Source: Arthrobacter sp. PAMC25564 | GTDB lineage: Bacteria > Actinomycetota > Actinomycetes > Actinomycetales > Micrococcaceae | Direction of reading: 5' to 3' | DNA length: 64,000 bases | Assembly (NCBI RefSeq): GCF_004798705.1 | Contig: NZ_CP039290.1 | Coordinates: 2,666,001 to 2,730,000 of the forward strand | Shown: piece by piece, positions 25,423 to 38,371 of the stretch | Position numbering within the stretch: the stretch's first letter is position 1 | Layout of the letters: each line of letters begins with the position of its first letter | The notes under the pieces: generated by a model | Told to the model about the DNA's origin: nothing | Seen by the model: the letters and a program-made list of their open reading frames with translations, nothing else | Databases searched by the model: none | Made by a program: the position numbers and the translations under genes

Positions 25423-27408
25423 CTAGCCGCCGTACCGGGCCAGGGCCGCCTCGATCCAGTCCCGGGCGGCCCCCGCGAGGGCCTCGGGCCGCAGGATCCG
25501 GACCGTGCCGCCATGCTGGGCGACGAACATCGGCAACCAGTCCGTGCTGCCGAAGCGGATCTCGGCCAGCATCCCGCCGTCCGGCAGGGGCGCGGTCCGC
25601 TCGGCGTAGTAGTCGTCGGCGAGCCCGGCCCCGCGGCGCGTCAGTTCCACCACCACCAGGGTGTCGTCGTCGTTCGGGGTGAAGAGCTTCACCGGAAAGC
25701 TGTCCGCCGGTCTGGCCGTCTCGGACACGGGCCGGCCGTTCGGCTGCAGCGTTTCGATCCGGTCCAGCCGGAAGTTGCGCAGGCCCTGGGCGGAGTGGCA
25801 ATACGCCTCGAGGTACCACGTGTTGTCCAGCGAGTAGAGCCTGAGGGGATCCACATCGCGCTCGGACAGGGCATCCCGCTGCGGCGAGAAGTAGCGCAGC
25901 CGCAGCTGCGCGCCGGCGCGGATGGCTTCGCGGGCCGTTTCGAGGGTGGCGGAGTCCGCCGGCCCGACCTCCGGGCCGGAGAGTGAGGCAGCCTTCAGCC
26001 CTTCCTCCCCCGCCGCCGCCATGAGCTTGAGCGTCACGGACTCCAAGGCACTGCTTTCGGCCAGTTCCGGCAGGCCGTTGAGCGTTTCCAGCCCCGTCAT
26101 CAGGGCGCAGGCCTCCTCCACCGTGAAGCGGACCGGCCGGTTCAGCTCCAGGTCCTGGCTGATGAAGACATGGTCGTCGTCCCACTGGATGTCCAGCAGG
26201 TCGTCCGGGTAGCCCTCGGGCAGTCCCGAACAGATCAGGATCCGCAGGTCCGCCTCGAGCTCCTCGCGGGTGACGCCGAACTTCGCGGCGACATCGCTGA
26301 TGTGCAGGCCCTGGTTGTGGACCAGGAACGGCACCAGCTGCAGCATCCGCTTGAGCTGGTCCTCCGAGGTGCGCTTCCGGCCGCGCTTGGCCGGCCCGGC
26401 GGCGGGGAAAGCCACCGTTGGTGCGGGGGTTGCGGCAAATGCCGCCGCGGCGGCCAGACGGAGCCGGACGGCCGTGGTGAGATCGGGCGGGGACACCACG
26501 ACCACGCGGGGCCCGTAGGAGGCGAGTTCCTCGCCGAGCGTCTCGGCGTCCCGGAAGGGGACGCTCAGGCGGTCCCAGCCGGCGTCGGGCTGTCCGCCTG
26601 CTGTTGCTGCCACGGCGGTGGCGCGCTTGCGCAGGCCCAGCAGCCTTCCCGCCTGGACGTCGACGACGGCGGACCGCACCGGGAGCTCCTGCAGGCTGGC
26701 CAGCTCGGCCCGGACGTTGAATCCCGACGGCGGGCTGAAGGTTTCCTTGTCCAGCACAGTGACGGCCGAGGTCAGCCGCGAGAGCCGGAAGAAGCGCTTG
26801 GCTCCGCGGGACCGGTCCTGGCCCACGAGGTACCACTGGCCGAAGCGGCTGCCCAGGCCCCAGGGCTCAACGAGCCGCTCCTCCTCGCTGCCGGTGCTGC
26901 CGGCAAGGTAGCGGAAACTGACCGGATGCTGGGCATGGACGGCGGCCACGAGGTCCTCGAAGGCCTGGCCGGCCGGACGGATCCGCGGCTGCACGCCGGC
27001 CGGGAGTTCGGCGTCACGCAGTCCCCCGGCCGCCTGCAGCTTGCGCACGGCGTTCAGGGCTGCGGAACCGAGCGCGGCCTGTTCCCAGAGCTGGGCCGCC
27101 AGGATGAGCACGGTGCATTCCCCGGGGGTGAGGCTGACGTCGGGGAGCCGGTTGGATTCCTTGCCGATCCGGTAGCGCGTGGTCGCCGGATCATCCGAAC
27201 CCCAGCCCTTGTCCAGCACCGTCTCCACGTCGAAGCCGAACTGGCGCAGCTCGGTCTTGTCGCGTTCGAACATCCGCCCGAAGGCGATGTCGGTGCTCGT
27301 GGTGTCGCGGTAGACCTTGTCGCGCAGTTCGCTGCGGCGGAGCCCGTACTTGGTGTTGAGCAGCGCGATCAGCAGGTTCAGGAGGCGTTCTGTACGTGAG
27401 GCGGACAC
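25423..27408 (-). CDS. pafBC: PafBC, fused WYL-domain DNA-damage response activator
   Basis: This 661-aa protein contains two tandem units, each a winged helix followed by a WYL domain. The first starts TERLLNLLIALLNTKYGLRR and has a WYL-like core near FRYLAGSTGSEEERLVEPWG. The second starts EDQLKRMLQLVPFLVHNQGL with LRLRYFSPQRDALSERDVDP and WYLEAYCHSAQGLRNFRLDR. Mycobacteria encode PafB and PafC separately; Arthrobacter has the natural fusion, from which the crystal structure was determined. PafBC activates the LexA/RecA-independent DNA-damage regulon. It sits downstream of pafA and two FKBP genes, as in other Pup loci. Confidence 0.95.
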   Translation of the reverse strand: MSASRTERLLNLLIALLNTKYGLRRSELRDKVYRDTTSTDIAFGRMFERDKTELRQFGFDVETVLDKGWGSDDPATTRYRIGKESNRLPDVSLTPGECTVLILAAQLWEQAALGSAALNAVRKLQAAGGLRDAELPAGVQPRIRPAGQAFEDLVAAVHAQHPVSFRYLAGSTGSEEERLVEPWGLGSRFGQWYLVGQDRSRGAKRFFRLSRLTSAVTVLDKETFSPPSGFNVRAELASLQELPVRSAVVDVQAGRLLGLRKRATAVAATAGGQPDAGWDRLSVPFRDAETLGEELASYGPRVVVVSPPDLTTAVRLRLAAAAAFAATPAPTVAFPAAGPAKRGRKRTSEDQLKRMLQLVPFLVHNQGLHISDVAAKFGVTREELEADLRILICSGLPEGYPDDLLDIQWDDDHVFISQDLELNRPVRFTVEEACALMTGLETLNGLPELAESSALESVTLKLMAAAGEEGLKAASLSGPEVGPADSATLETAREAIRAGAQLRLRYFSPQRDALSERDVDPLRLYSLDNTWYLEAYCHSAQGLRNFRLDRIETLQPNGRPVSETARPADSFPVKLFTPNDDDTLVVVELTRRGAGLADDYYAERTAPLPDGGMLAEIRFGSTDWLPMFVAQHGGTVRILRPEALAGAARDWIEAALARYGG

Positions 27409-27446
27409 CCCGCAAGGCTACTAAAGTCCCTGCGCGAAAATGACGA

Positions 27447-27492
27447 AAGCGCGGCAACAGCCGGAAGAACTTTTCCGATTGTTACCGCGCTT
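27447..27492 (-). terminator. Nested hairpin between fkpA-like gene and pafBC
   Basis: A 13-bp stem with one mismatch (27447-27459 with 27480-27492, aagcgcgg.aaca) encloses a smaller cggaa/ttccg hairpin. On the minus strand it is followed by a T-rich stretch. It lies 74 bp after the FKBP stop and 39 bp before the pafBC start, so it could end the pafA-FKBP transcript or act as a leader element of pafBC. Confidence 0.5.
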
Positions 27493-27565
27493 CGCCGGTC
27501 GGGGGCCTGGGCCCACGCCCGCAGGGTTCCCTGTCCGAGCTTGCGAGGATAGGGGCGGGTGGGGA

Positions 27566-27961
27566 CTAGCGGACGGCGACCAGGTCGACGACGAAGATGA
27601 GGGCCTCGTTGGGGCCGATTGCCCCGCCGGCGCCGCGTGAGCCGTAGGCCAGTTCGGAGGGGATTTCCAGCCGGCGGCGGCCGCCGACCTTCATGCCCAG
27701 CAGGCCCTGGTCCCAGCCCTGGATGACCTGGCCGACGCCGACGCGGAAGTCCAGCGGTGCGCCGCGGCCCCAGGAGGCGTCGAATTCTTCGCCGGTGGAC
27801 CAGGCGACGCCCACGTAGTGGGTCGAGACGGTATCCCCGGCTTTGGCCTCGGCGCCGTCGCCCTCGATCAGGTCGGTGATGACCAGTTCGGTGGGCACGT
27901 CGCCCTGGGGGAAGTCGATTTCGGGCTTCTCGCGGTCAAGCTTGCGGTCTCCAAAAGACAT
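27566..27961 (-). CDS. FKBP-type peptidyl-prolyl isomerase
   Basis: This 131-aa protein is a single cytoplasmic FKBP domain. Typical segments are VSTHYVGVAWSTGEEFDAS, GVGQVIQGWDQGLLGMKVGG and IPSELAYGSRGAGGAIGPNE, ending FVVDLVAVR. It catalyses cis-trans isomerisation of Xaa-Pro bonds. It is 45 bp downstream of the FKBP lipoprotein gene, suggesting duplication and division of labour between cytoplasm and cell surface. Confidence 0.94.
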   Translation of the reverse strand: MSFGDRKLDREKPEIDFPQGDVPTELVITDLIEGDGAEAKAGDTVSTHYVGVAWSTGEEFDASWGRGAPLDFRVGVGQVIQGWDQGLLGMKVGGRRRLEIPSELAYGSRGAGGAIGPNEALIFVVDLVAVR

Positions 27962-28006
27962 GGTTGCTCCTTCTTGAGTGGCTGGGTGTGTGCGTGGGGG
28001 TTGTGG

Positions 28007-28936
28007 TTACTTGATGCCGAGGATATCGACGACGAAGACGAGGTCGCCCTTGGCGTCTCCCTGTCCTTCGTCACCGTAGGCGAGGTCCTTGGGGACGACC
28101 AGGAGGACGCGGGAGCCGACGGTCTTGCCGGCCAGGCCCTGGGTCCAGCCCTTGATGACGCCGGTGAGCGGGAAGGTGGCCTTTTTGCCGCTGTCAAAGC
28201 TGGAATCGAAGACCTTGCCGCTGGCGAGGGCAACGCCCACGTAGTTCACGGTGATGGTATCCGTGTCCTTGACCGCGGCGCCCTTGCCCTTGATCAGCTC
28301 CTGCGAGATGAGGGCGGTCGGGGCAGCGACGCCGGTGACCGAGATCTCCGGGACGCCCTTGTCGTTGTCTTTCACGGTCGGCAGTCCTGCCGGCGGGGTG
28401 ACGGCGTCGCCTTCGGGCTTGTCCAGGACGGGAGCCGCGTCCTTGGCGGAAACCAGCTTGATCACGAGCAGCTGGCTGGGCTGGGCGTCGGTACCCTCGG
28501 CTGCGGCTTTGCCGGGGACGGCGAGGGCCAGCTGGGAGCCGGTCTTCGCGCCGACGAAGGCATTGTAGATGACGGCGCTGCTGGTCTTGAGGTCATCGTT
28601 CAGTTCGAGCTGTTCGGGATCATTCGCGAAGGTGTCTTCCAGGGTCGAACCGTCGGTGCCGTTGAAGGCCACGATGGAGATTGCGGCGATCTGGTTTGCC
28701 TTGACCCGGTCACCGGTGCCCTCGGTGATTACCTTGATGGTGGGTTCCTTGACGTCGAGCGGCTTGGTGAATTCAACACCGGGGGCCTTCTTGTCGCCAT
28801 TGTCCGTCAGCTTGAGGGAGTCCAGTTTCGCGGTTTCGCCGGCGGACTGGCTGGTGGGCTCCGGGGCCGGGGGCGTTCCGCCGCAGGCGGTCAGCAGCAG
28901 CAGGCCCGGAAGGAGAATTGCTAATAGTCGGCGCAC
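28007..28936 (-). CDS. Two-domain FKBP-type isomerase lipoprotein
   Basis: From GTG 28936 this encodes 309 aa, with a signal peptide RRLLAILLPGLLLLTAC|GG carrying a clear lipobox and then a Pro/Ser linker. Two FKBP-related domains follow. The second is complete (TITVNYVGVALASGKVFDSS ... VIKGWTQGLAGKTVGSRVLL ... AYGDEG). The first is degenerate (VIYNAFVGAKTGSQLALAVP). It should fold proteins on the outer face of the membrane. Open frame continues upstream to 29050, but the signal peptide decides the start. It follows pafA by about 110 bp. Confidence 0.88.
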   Translation of the reverse strand: MRRLLAILLPGLLLLTACGGTPPAPEPTSQSAGETAKLDSLKLTDNGDKKAPGVEFTKPLDVKEPTIKVITEGTGDRVKANQIAAISIVAFNGTDGSTLEDTFANDPEQLELNDDLKTSSAVIYNAFVGAKTGSQLALAVPGKAAAEGTDAQPSQLLVIKLVSAKDAAPVLDKPEGDAVTPPAGLPTVKDNDKGVPEISVTGVAAPTALISQELIKGKGAAVKDTDTITVNYVGVALASGKVFDSSFDSGKKATFPLTGVIKGWTQGLAGKTVGSRVLLVVPKDLAYGDEGQGDAKGDLVFVVDILGIK

Positions 28937-29046
28937 AAAAAAACTTTCGTCGAGGCAGGGTGGACGCATTGCCGGGCGGTTACCCGCGGCAAGGAAAGCG
29001 GTGGCCAGCTTACGGCCCCTCCCAGAATAACGTGGAAAGCTGGGTA

Positions 29047-30411
29047 TCAACCCATAGAGTCCAACAGGGCATCCACCCGTTCGTCAACGCTGCGGAACGG
29101 GTCCTTGCACAGAATGGTCTGGTGGGCACGGTCGTTGAGCTTCAGGTGCACCCAGTCCACGGTGTAGTCCCGGCCCAGTTCCTGGGCCCGGCGGACGAAA
29201 TCGCCGCGCAGCTTGGCCCGGGTGGTCTGTGGCGGGGCATCCACGGCGTCCTTGATGGTGGGGTCATCAACCACCCGGCGGACCGCCCCGCGGGACTGGA
29301 GCAGGTAGTACAGCCCGCGGGTGCGGGAGATGTCGTGATAGGTCAGGTCCAGCTGCGCGATCCGGGGCGCGTCGAGTCCCAACCCGTGCCGCTGGCGGTA
29401 GTTGTCCATCAGCTTCTTCTTGATCGCCCAGTCGATCTCGGTGTCGATCGTGCTGGTGTCGCCGCTTTCGATCGCGTCCAGCGTGCGTCCCCACAGGTCC
29501 AGGATCAGCGGTACGTGCGCGTTGTGGGCGCCCTGTTCGGCCACGAACGCGGTCACCTTGCCCAGGTATTCGCGCTGGATCTCGAGGGCCGTGAGCTGCC
29601 GCCCGTTCGCGAGCCGGACCAGGGCCCGGCCGCTGAGGTCGTGCGAAATTTCGCGGATGCTCCTGATCGGGTTCTCCATCCGCATGTCGCGCATGATGAC
29701 ACCTGCCTCGATCATCCGCAGGATCAGGTCCACGGTGCCGACCTTGAGCAGCGCCGTGGTTTCGGACATGTTCGAATCGCCGACGATCACGTGCAGCCGC
29801 CGGTAGAACTCGGCGTCGGCGTGCGGCTCGTCGCGGGTGTTGATGATCGGCCGGGACCGCGTGGTGGCGGAGGAGACTCCCTCCCAGATGTGGTCGGCCC
29901 GCTGCGAGAACGCGAAGGTGGCGCCGTGCGGGGTCTTCAGGATCTTCCCCGCCCCGGCGATGAGCTGGCGGGTGACGAGGAACGGGATCAGGATTTCGGC
30001 GAGCCGGGAGAATTCACCGCGCCGCGGAATGAGGTAGTTCTCGTGGCTGCCGTAAGAGTTCCCGGCCGAGTCGGTGTTGTTCTTGAACAGGTACACGGTC
30101 CCGTTGAAGCCCTCGGCTGCGAGCCGTTCCTGGGCCTCGTCCACGAGGTCGCAGAGGATCAGTTCCCCGGCCCGGTCGTGCGCAATCAGTTGGGCGAGGT
30201 CGTCGCATTCGGCGGTGGCGTACTCCGGGTGCGATCCGACGTCGAGGTACAGGCGGGATCCGTTGGTCAGGAAGACGTTGGAGGACCGGCCCCAGCTGAC
30301 CACCTTGCGGAAAAGGTAGCGGGCCACCTCCTCGGGCGCCAGCGGCCGGGATTCCGGGCTTGAGTAGGAAATTCCGAATTCGGTTTCGATGCCGAAAATA
30401 CGCTTGTCCAT
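29047..30411 (-). CDS. pafA: Pup--protein ligase PafA
   Basis: This 454-aa member of the carboxylate-amine ligase group related to glutamine synthetase starts [20 protein letters not shown], containing the catalytic ExE strand. It has [43 protein letters not shown] and the C-terminal Pup-binding domain. PafA uses ATP to join the deamidated C-terminal Glu of Pup to substrate lysines. Its start is 1 bp beyond the prcA stop, so it is co-transcribed with the proteasome core genes. Confidence 0.97.
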   Translation of the reverse strand: MDKRIFGIETEFGISYSSPESRPLAPEEVARYLFRKVVSWGRSSNVFLTNGSRLYLDVGSHPEYATAECDDLAQLIAHDRAGELILCDLVDEAQERLAAEGFNGTVYLFKNNTDSAGNSYGSHENYLIPRRGEFSRLAEILIPFLVTRQLIAGAGKILKTPHGATFAFSQRADHIWEGVSSATTRSRPIINTRDEPHADAEFYRRLHVIVGDSNMSETTALLKVGTVDLILRMIEAGVIMRDMRMENPIRSIREISHDLSGRALVRLANGRQLTALEIQREYLGKVTAFVAEQGAHNAHVPLILDLWGRTLDAIESGDTSTIDTEIDWAIKKKLMDNYRQRHGLGLDAPRIAQLDLTYHDISRTRGLYYLLQSRGAVRRVVDDPTIKDAVDAPPQTTRAKLRGDFVRRAQELGRDYTVDWVHLKLNDRAHQTILCKDPFRSVDERVDALLDSMG

Positions 30412-30412
30412 G

Positions 30413-31120
30413 TCAGTTCTCCTCAGCCAGCAATGCCACGATGTCGGCGTCCTCGAGGCGCCGGAAAGCGCGGCGCGTGCCGCGGCTGCTTTCCGAGCCG
30501 CGGTCCAGCACTGCGACCTCCACGGCCGACGCCGGCAGGGTGGTGGTTTCCTTGTCCGCCACGAGGCCGGCCAGGGCGAGCCTGATGGCCCCGGCGAAGT
30601 CGAGCTCGCCCTGCCAGCCCGCCTCGACGGCCTCGGACACCTTGTCCGCCTGTCCGCCCATCACGATGAAACCGTGCTCATCGGCAATGGACCCGTCAAA
30701 AGTCAGCCGGTACAGGTGGTCTGCCTCCGGGGAAGGGCCGACCTCGGCGACGACCAGCTCCACTTCGAAGGGCTTCTGCTCAGCCGTGAACACCGCGCCC
30801 AGGCTTTGCGCGTAGACGCTGGCCAGTCCCCGGGCCGTGACGTCCTCACGGTCATAGGAGTAGCCGCGCACGTCCGCATACCGCACGCCGGCCTGGCGCA
30901 GGCTCTCGAACTCGTTGTATTTGCCGACGGCGGCGAAGGCGATCTTGTCGTAGATCTCGCCGATCTTATGCAGCGAGGGAGAGGGATTCTCCGCGACGAG
31001 GGCAATCCCGTCCCGGCAGCTGATGACCACGACGGAGCGCCCCCGCGCGATGCCTTTCCGGGCGAAATCCGCCCGGTCCTTCATCAGCTGTTCGGGCGAG
31101 ACATAGAACTGCTGGGTCAT
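30413..31120 (-). CDS. prcA: Proteasome alpha subunit
   Basis: This 235-aa protein starts [20 protein letters not shown], the actinobacterial alpha-type N-terminus that forms the gate. It continues with [19 protein letters not shown] and [20 protein letters not shown]. It lacks a catalytic Thr, as expected of alpha subunits. It assembles as the outer rings of the 20S core and receives ARC. The ATG at 31120 is 1 bp after the prcB stop. Longer in-frame sequence upstream is antisense-like overlap with prcB and is not used. Confidence 0.97.
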   Translation of the reverse strand: MTQQFYVSPEQLMKDRADFARKGIARGRSVVVISCRDGIALVAENPSPSLHKIGEIYDKIAFAAVGKYNEFESLRQAGVRYADVRGYSYDREDVTARGLASVYAQSLGAVFTAEQKPFEVELVVAEVGPSPEADHLYRLTFDGSIADEHGFIVMGGQADKVSEAVEAGWQGELDFAGAIRLALAGLVADKETTTLPASAVEVAVLDRGSESSRGTRRAFRRLEDADIVALLAEEN

Positions 31121-31121
31121 C

Positions 31122-31955
31122 TCAGGCCTCCCGCTGGGCCACGGCCCTGGATTCGATGATGGCGTTGGCCACGGCGGCGAGGTCGCGGTCCGGGACCCGG
31201 AAGGCACCCGTCCGGCTGACCACGTAGACCACCGGCCAGAGCTGCCGGACCGGATCTGGGCCGCCCGTAGCGGAGTCGTCGTCGGCGGCGTCATACAGTG
31301 CTTCCACGGCGACGGCGACGGCGTCCTGCTCGGAAAGGTTGGGCCGCCAGAGTTTCTTCAGCGCCCCGCGGGCAAACATCGAGCCTGAGCCGACGCTATG
31401 GTGTTCGAGTTCCTCGTAGCGTCCGCCGGTGACGTCGTAGGAGAAGAGCCGGCCGACGCCTGCCGGCCGGTCGAATCCGGCGAACAGCGGGACGACGGCG
31501 AGGCCCTGCATCGCCATCGGGAGGTTTCCGCGGATCATTGCGCCGAGCCGGTTGGCCTTGCCATCCAGGCTCAGGAGCGTTCCCTCGATCTTCTCGTAGT
31601 GTTCCAGCTCAACCTGGAACAGCCGCGTGATGTCGAGGGCGATCCCGGCGGTCCCGGCGATGCCCAGCACCGAGTACTGGTCGGCGGGAAAGACTTTCTC
31701 GATGTGCCGGCTGGCGATCACGTTGCCCATGGTGGCGCGCCGGTCCCCGGCCATCAGGACTCCCCCGGCGTAGCTCAGCGCCACGATGGTGGTTCCGTGG
31801 GGCACCTGGACCGGAGCGGCGGCGTGGGCCGCGGCCGGCAGCTGCTGGAAGGGTGACAGGCCAAAGGGCAGTAAGCCAGGCCGTTCGCGTTGCAGATGCT
31901 CGGTGAAGGAGGACGTCGCGCGGGCTGCTACCTGGTTGGCTGTTGTTTCCTGCAC
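31122..31955 (-). CDS. prcB: Proteasome beta subunit (catalytic)
   Basis: This 277-aa precursor has a 54-residue propeptide ending VPHG, followed by the catalytic N-terminal threonine of the mature protein (Thr55 in [13 protein letters not shown]). A conserved Lys is expected and seen in [14 protein letters not shown], and the family segment [12 protein letters not shown] follows the first strand. It forms the inner catalytic rings of the 20S core and self-activates by propeptide removal. It lies 87 bp downstream of pup and is coupled to prcA. Confidence 0.97.
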   Translation of the reverse strand: MQETTANQVAARATSSFTEHLQRERPGLLPFGLSPFQQLPAAAHAAAPVQVPHGTTIVALSYAGGVLMAGDRRATMGNVIASRHIEKVFPADQYSVLGIAGTAGIALDITRLFQVELEHYEKIEGTLLSLDGKANRLGAMIRGNLPMAMQGLAVVPLFAGFDRPAGVGRLFSYDVTGGRYEELEHHSVGSGSMFARGALKKLWRPNLSEQDAVAVAVEALYDAADDDSATGGPDPVRQLWPVVYVVSRTGAFRVPDRDLAAVANAIIESRAVAQREA

Positions 31956-32042
31956 TGGCGCACTCCCTCAAAGCGGTGGATCAACGACTCTTCCGGCATT
32001 CAGCCCCTCAAACCGCGTCCTTGCGGTGGCTGGCGGGCGGTT

Positions 32043-32246
32043 CTACTGGCCGCCCTTTTGGACGAAAGCGCGGACGAAGTCCTCGGCGTTGGACTCCAGG
32101 ACACCGTCGATCTCATCGAGCAGATCATCGACGCCCTGGGTGGCCGCTGATGCCTGGGCTTCCGCGGGGGCCGGCGGCGCTGCGGGGGCGCCCTCGTCCA
32201 CCTCGGTGTCCCGCGACTGCGGCTGCTGCTGTTCCTGGCCTGCCAT
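32043..32246 (-). CDS. pup: Prokaryotic ubiquitin-like protein Pup
   Basis: This 67-aa protein starts MAGQEQQQPQSRDTEVDEG, is rich in Glu, Gln, Ala and Pro, and ends GVLESNAEDFVRAFVQKGGQ. The terminal GGQ means it is made in the inactive Gln form and must be deamidated by Dop before PafA can ligate it. The C-terminal half is the ARC-binding helix. I placed the start at ATG 32246 behind an AGAAGGAGA ribosome-binding site. Confidence 0.97.
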   Translation of the reverse strand: MAGQEQQQPQSRDTEVDEGAPAAPPAPAEAQASAATQGVDDLLDEIDGVLESNAEDFVRAFVQKGGQ

Positions 32247-32335
32247 TGTCTTCTCCTTCTGTCCGTCCCATTGTTCGTAAGGGACATCCTGTAGCAATAT
32301 TGCCACGCCCGGGCCGCCGACGGGGCTCTTTGTCT

Positions 32336-34006
32336 CTAAGAACTCGGGCTGAGCCCCAGGAGTTCCGCAAGGAAGGTTCCGGCTTCCCGGTGCCGGGCAA
32401 AAAGGCCGCCGGTGAGGGCTTCCGTTCCGCGCAGCGGCTCCCGTGTGGGGACCCGCTGGAGCCTTCCCCGGCCGGGCACGTCGAAGATCACGGAATCCCA
32501 GCTGGCACCGACGAGGTCGGTGCCGAAGCGGCTGACGCAGCGCCCGCGGAAGTAGGCGCGGGTGTCCGACGGCGGTTCGGTCATCGCGCGGGCGATCGTG
32601 GCGTCGTCGACGATCCGCTGCATCCGGTCACGCGCCAGCAGGCGGTAGTAGAGGCCCTTTTCAGGCCGGATGTCGGCCCATTGCAGGTCTACGAGGCCCA
32701 GCCGTGCGCTGTCCCAGCCCAGCCCGTCACGCTGCCGGTAGCCCTCAAGCAGGGAGAGCTTGGCAAGCCATTCCACGGAGGACGCGGCCGCCGCCCGGTC
32801 GCCGCCGAGGTCCGTGAGCGTCGCAGCCCAGCGTTCCAGCACGGCATGGGTGTGTCCGTCACCGTACACGGCGTCGGCGACGCCGGTGTCCTGGGCATGC
32901 TTCGCGGCGGCCTCGTAGTAGATCCACTGCAGGTCCAGGGCGGTCAGCCGGCGTCCGTCCAGCAGCCGCAGGGTGGTGGTGAGCGAGGTGTCGTGGCTGA
33001 CGGCCTGGAGCGCCGCGACCGGTTCGTGGACTTCCAGGCGCGGGGCCAGGCCTGCCTCGATGAGGCTCAGGACCATCGCCGTGGTGCCGAACTTGAGGTA
33101 GTTGGAGGCCTGGCTGAGATTGGCGTCCCCGATGATGACGTGGAGCCGGCGGTACTTGTCAGCGGTGGCATGGGGTTCGTCACGGGTGTTGATGATCGGG
33201 CGGCGGATGGTGGTCTCGAGTCCGACTTCGGTCTCGAAGAAATCCGCGCGCTGGCTGATCTGGTAGCCGGGGCGGGAGCTGTCCTGGCCCCTGCCGACCC
33301 GGCCGGCGCCGCAGAAGATCTGGCGGGTGACGAAGAACGGCGTAAGGCCGCGCACGATGTCGCCGAACGGCACCGAGCGGGGCATCAGGTAGTTCTCGTG
33401 GGAACCGTAGGAGACGGCCTTGTTGTCCGTGTTGTTCTTATACAGGTTGATGGGCGGCAGTTCCGGGTCCGCGGCCAGGCGGCGGACTGCGGCCAGGGCC
33501 ACGAGGTCGCCTGCGGCATCCCAGGCGACGACGTCGCGCGGGTTGGTCACTTCAGGGCTGGAGTATTCGGGGTGGGCGTGGTCGACGTAGAGCCGGGCCC
33601 CGTTGCCCAGCACCATGTTCATCAGCAGCGTGCTGGATTCGTCTTCGCCGTCGGCCTCCAGCTCCTGCCGGCCGTAGGCGAGGGCGACCGCTTCGGCATC
33701 CAGGACCGGCGGCCGGTCGGTCAGCTGCTCGGGATCCGCTGCGCTGCGCTCCAGGGTCCAGCCACGCGCGTCATGCAGCGGTTCCTCGTCCGTATAGTCC
33801 CAGCGCGTCTCCGCGCCGCCGGCGGCGCGCTGCCGGGTCACCTGGGCGTAGGCCTGGATCACCCGTGCCGACATCATGGTGGCGTTCGCCCCCGGCGCGG
33901 AAGGCGCGTGGATGCCGTATTCGGTCTCTGAACCCATCACGCGCATGGCGCCGCCGGCGGGGAGGCCACCGCTGGGGGCGGGCCTGCCGGGCACAGCAGC
34001 CGTCAC
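32336..34006 (-). CDS. dop: Pup deamidase/depupylase Dop
   Basis: This 556-aa PafA-like protein has the core start [20 protein letters not shown] (catalytic ExE strand). It then carries the Dop-specific loop region before [16 protein letters not shown], and later [19 protein letters not shown]. Dop deamidates Pup-Gln to Pup-Glu and removes Pup from substrates. The GTG at 34006 overlaps the arc stop as GTGA, giving a 20-residue extension; ATG 33946 ([11 protein letters not shown]) is the conserved alternative start. Neither has a strong ribosome-binding site. The gene is 89 bp upstream of pup. Confidence 0.95.
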   Translation of the reverse strand: MTAAVPGRPAPSGGLPAGGAMRVMGSETEYGIHAPSAPGANATMMSARVIQAYAQVTRQRAAGGAETRWDYTDEEPLHDARGWTLERSAADPEQLTDRPPVLDAEAVALAYGRQELEADGEDESSTLLMNMVLGNGARLYVDHAHPEYSSPEVTNPRDVVAWDAAGDLVALAAVRRLAADPELPPINLYKNNTDNKAVSYGSHENYLMPRSVPFGDIVRGLTPFFVTRQIFCGAGRVGRGQDSSRPGYQISQRADFFETEVGLETTIRRPIINTRDEPHATADKYRRLHVIIGDANLSQASNYLKFGTTAMVLSLIEAGLAPRLEVHEPVAALQAVSHDTSLTTTLRLLDGRRLTALDLQWIYYEAAAKHAQDTGVADAVYGDGHTHAVLERWAATLTDLGGDRAAAASSVEWLAKLSLLEGYRQRDGLGWDSARLGLVDLQWADIRPEKGLYYRLLARDRMQRIVDDATIARAMTEPPSDTRAYFRGRCVSRFGTDLVGASWDSVIFDVPGRGRLQRVPTREPLRGTEALTGGLFARHREAGTFLAELLGLSPSS

Positions 34007-35826
34007 AGGTACTGGCCCGTGCTCGGCATCGTCTCGATGGACTTGCCGGGCTCTTGGCCCGCCTTGCCCTGGACGATGGTGCGGATGTAGGTGATGCGCT
34101 CGCCCTTCTTGCCCGAAATCCGTGCCCAGTCGTCCGGGTTCGTGGTGTTGGGCATGTCCTCATGCTCGCGGAACTCGTCAATGACGGCGCGGAGCAGGTG
34201 GTCGATGCGCAGGCCCTTCTGGCCGATGGTGAGCAGGTCCTTGATGGCGTACTTCTTGGCCCGGTCCACGACGTTCTGCACCACGGCGCCGGAGTTGAAG
34301 TCCTTGAAGTAGAGCATCTCGGTGTCGCCGTTGGCGTAGGTCACCTCAAGGTACTCGTTGGACTTCTCGGTGGCGTACATCGCCTCGACGGTGCGCTGGA
34401 CCATCGCGTCGACGGTGGCCTGGACGTCGCCGTTGTGCTCGGCGAGGTCCGACTCGTGGAACGGCAGGTCGGTGGTGATGTACTTGTTGAAGATGTCCGC
34501 CGCGGCCTCGGCATCCGGGCGCTGGATCTTCACCTTCACGTCCAGCCGGCCCGGCCGCAGGATGGCCGGATCGATCATGTCCTCGCGGTTCGAGGCGCCG
34601 ATCACGATCACGTTGTCGAGCCGCTCCACACCGTCGATCTCGCTGAGCAGCTGCGGCACGATCGTCGTCTCGACGTCGGAGGAGATGCCGGTGCCGCGGG
34701 TGCGGAACAGCGAATCCATTTCGTCGAAGAACACCACCACGGGGCTGCCCTCGGAGGCCTTCTCCCGGGCGCGGGCGAAGATCAGCCGGATGTGCCGTTC
34801 GGTCTCGCCGACGTACTTGTCAAGGAGTTCGGGGCCCTTGATGTTCAGGAAGTAGCTCTTCATGTCCGTCTTGCCCGTGCGTTCGGCGGCCCGGGCGGCC
34901 AGCGAGTTCGCCACGGCCTTGGCGATCAGCGTCTTGCCGCAGCCCGGCGGGCCGTAGAGCAGGATGCCCTTGGGTGCCTTCAGCCCGTGTTCGCGGTACA
35001 GGTCCGGGTGCAGGAAGGGGAGTTCGACGGCGTCGCGGATCTGTTCGATCTGCGGGCCGAGGCCGCCGATGTCCTGGTATGTGATGTCCGGTACTTCTTC
35101 GAGGACCAGGTTTTCGACCTCGGAGCGCGGGATCTTCTCCAGCGCGTACCCGGTGCGCGAATCGATCGACAGCGCGTCACCGACCCGGAGCTTCTGCGTG
35201 AGCAGTGCCCCGGAGAGCCGGATCACCCGCTCCTCGTCGGCGCGGCCGACCACGAGGGCACGGTCCGGCCCCAGCATTTCCTTGAGCGTGACGAGATCGC
35301 CGGCCCGTTCGTAGCCGAGCCCGGCGACCACCATGAGCGCCTCGTTGAGCAGGACTTCCTGGCCGACCGCGAGCTGGTTCATGTTGACCAGCGGGCTGAT
35401 CCCCACGCGCATCTTGCGGCCGGCATTGAAGATGTCCACGGATTCCTCGGTGACCGCCTGGCCGCTGCTGCCGGCGGAGGCCTGGCGCTTAGGGTTGAGC
35501 TGGAGGATCGTGCCGAAGCTGTACGGCGGCTGGCCCTCTTGGTCTAGGGCGTTCTTCAGCCGGAGGATCTCGGCCTTCGCCGTCTCCAGCATGCTGACCA
35601 GTTTGGAGTTGTTCTGCGTCGCGGCGGCGAGCTGGCGGTCAATATGCCGGAGCTTGTCCCGGAGGATATTGACCTGCCGCTCGGCGACGGACAGTTCATT
35701 CGCGCCATAGCGGTCACCGTCAGTGGCCGTTCCCTGTCCTGCCGCCGCCTGGGCGGCTGTCAGTGCAGCCGCTTCTGCGGCGTTCTCTGCCGGTGTGCGG
35801 CCCGGGTCGGTGTTCGGAGTCTCCAT
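34003..35826 (-). CDS. arc: Proteasome-associated AAA ATPase ARC/Mpa
   Basis: This 607-aa protein has an N-terminal coiled coil ([20 protein letters not shown] ... [11 protein letters not shown]) that binds Pup and two OB domains. The AAA module carries Walker [21 protein letters not shown], Walker [16 protein letters not shown] and a second-region arginine segment [13 protein letters not shown]. It ends in QYL, the penultimate-tyrosine motif that docks the hexamer on the 20S core. It unfolds pupylated substrates. It is co-translated with dop and lies 84 bp after trmI. Confidence 0.97.
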   Translation of the reverse strand: METPNTDPGRTPAENAAEAAALTAAQAAAGQGTATDGDRYGANELSVAERQVNILRDKLRHIDRQLAAATQNNSKLVSMLETAKAEILRLKNALDQEGQPPYSFGTILQLNPKRQASAGSSGQAVTEESVDIFNAGRKMRVGISPLVNMNQLAVGQEVLLNEALMVVAGLGYERAGDLVTLKEMLGPDRALVVGRADEERVIRLSGALLTQKLRVGDALSIDSRTGYALEKIPRSEVENLVLEEVPDITYQDIGGLGPQIEQIRDAVELPFLHPDLYREHGLKAPKGILLYGPPGCGKTLIAKAVANSLAARAAERTGKTDMKSYFLNIKGPELLDKYVGETERHIRLIFARAREKASEGSPVVVFFDEMDSLFRTRGTGISSDVETTIVPQLLSEIDGVERLDNVIVIGASNREDMIDPAILRPGRLDVKVKIQRPDAEAAADIFNKYITTDLPFHESDLAEHNGDVQATVDAMVQRTVEAMYATEKSNEYLEVTYANGDTEMLYFKDFNSGAVVQNVVDRAKKYAIKDLLTIGQKGLRIDHLLRAVIDEFREHEDMPNTTNPDDWARISGKKGERITYIRTIVQGKAGQEPGKSIETMPSTGQYL

Positions 35827-35910
35827 CGTGCATCAGCCCCTTCCTGCGCTTCTATTAAGACCTTAGCCCCAAGATGGCGGGTGCAGCTGGAGACTTCCGA
35901 AATATAGCTG

Positions 35911-38366
<2,456 letters not shown>

Positions 38367-38371
<5 letters not shown>

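Noticed and set aside
30413..31294. Longer prcA beginning inside prcB
   Set aside because: The extra 58 residues are out-of-frame prcB sequence; the conserved alpha-subunit N-terminus begins at ATG 31120.
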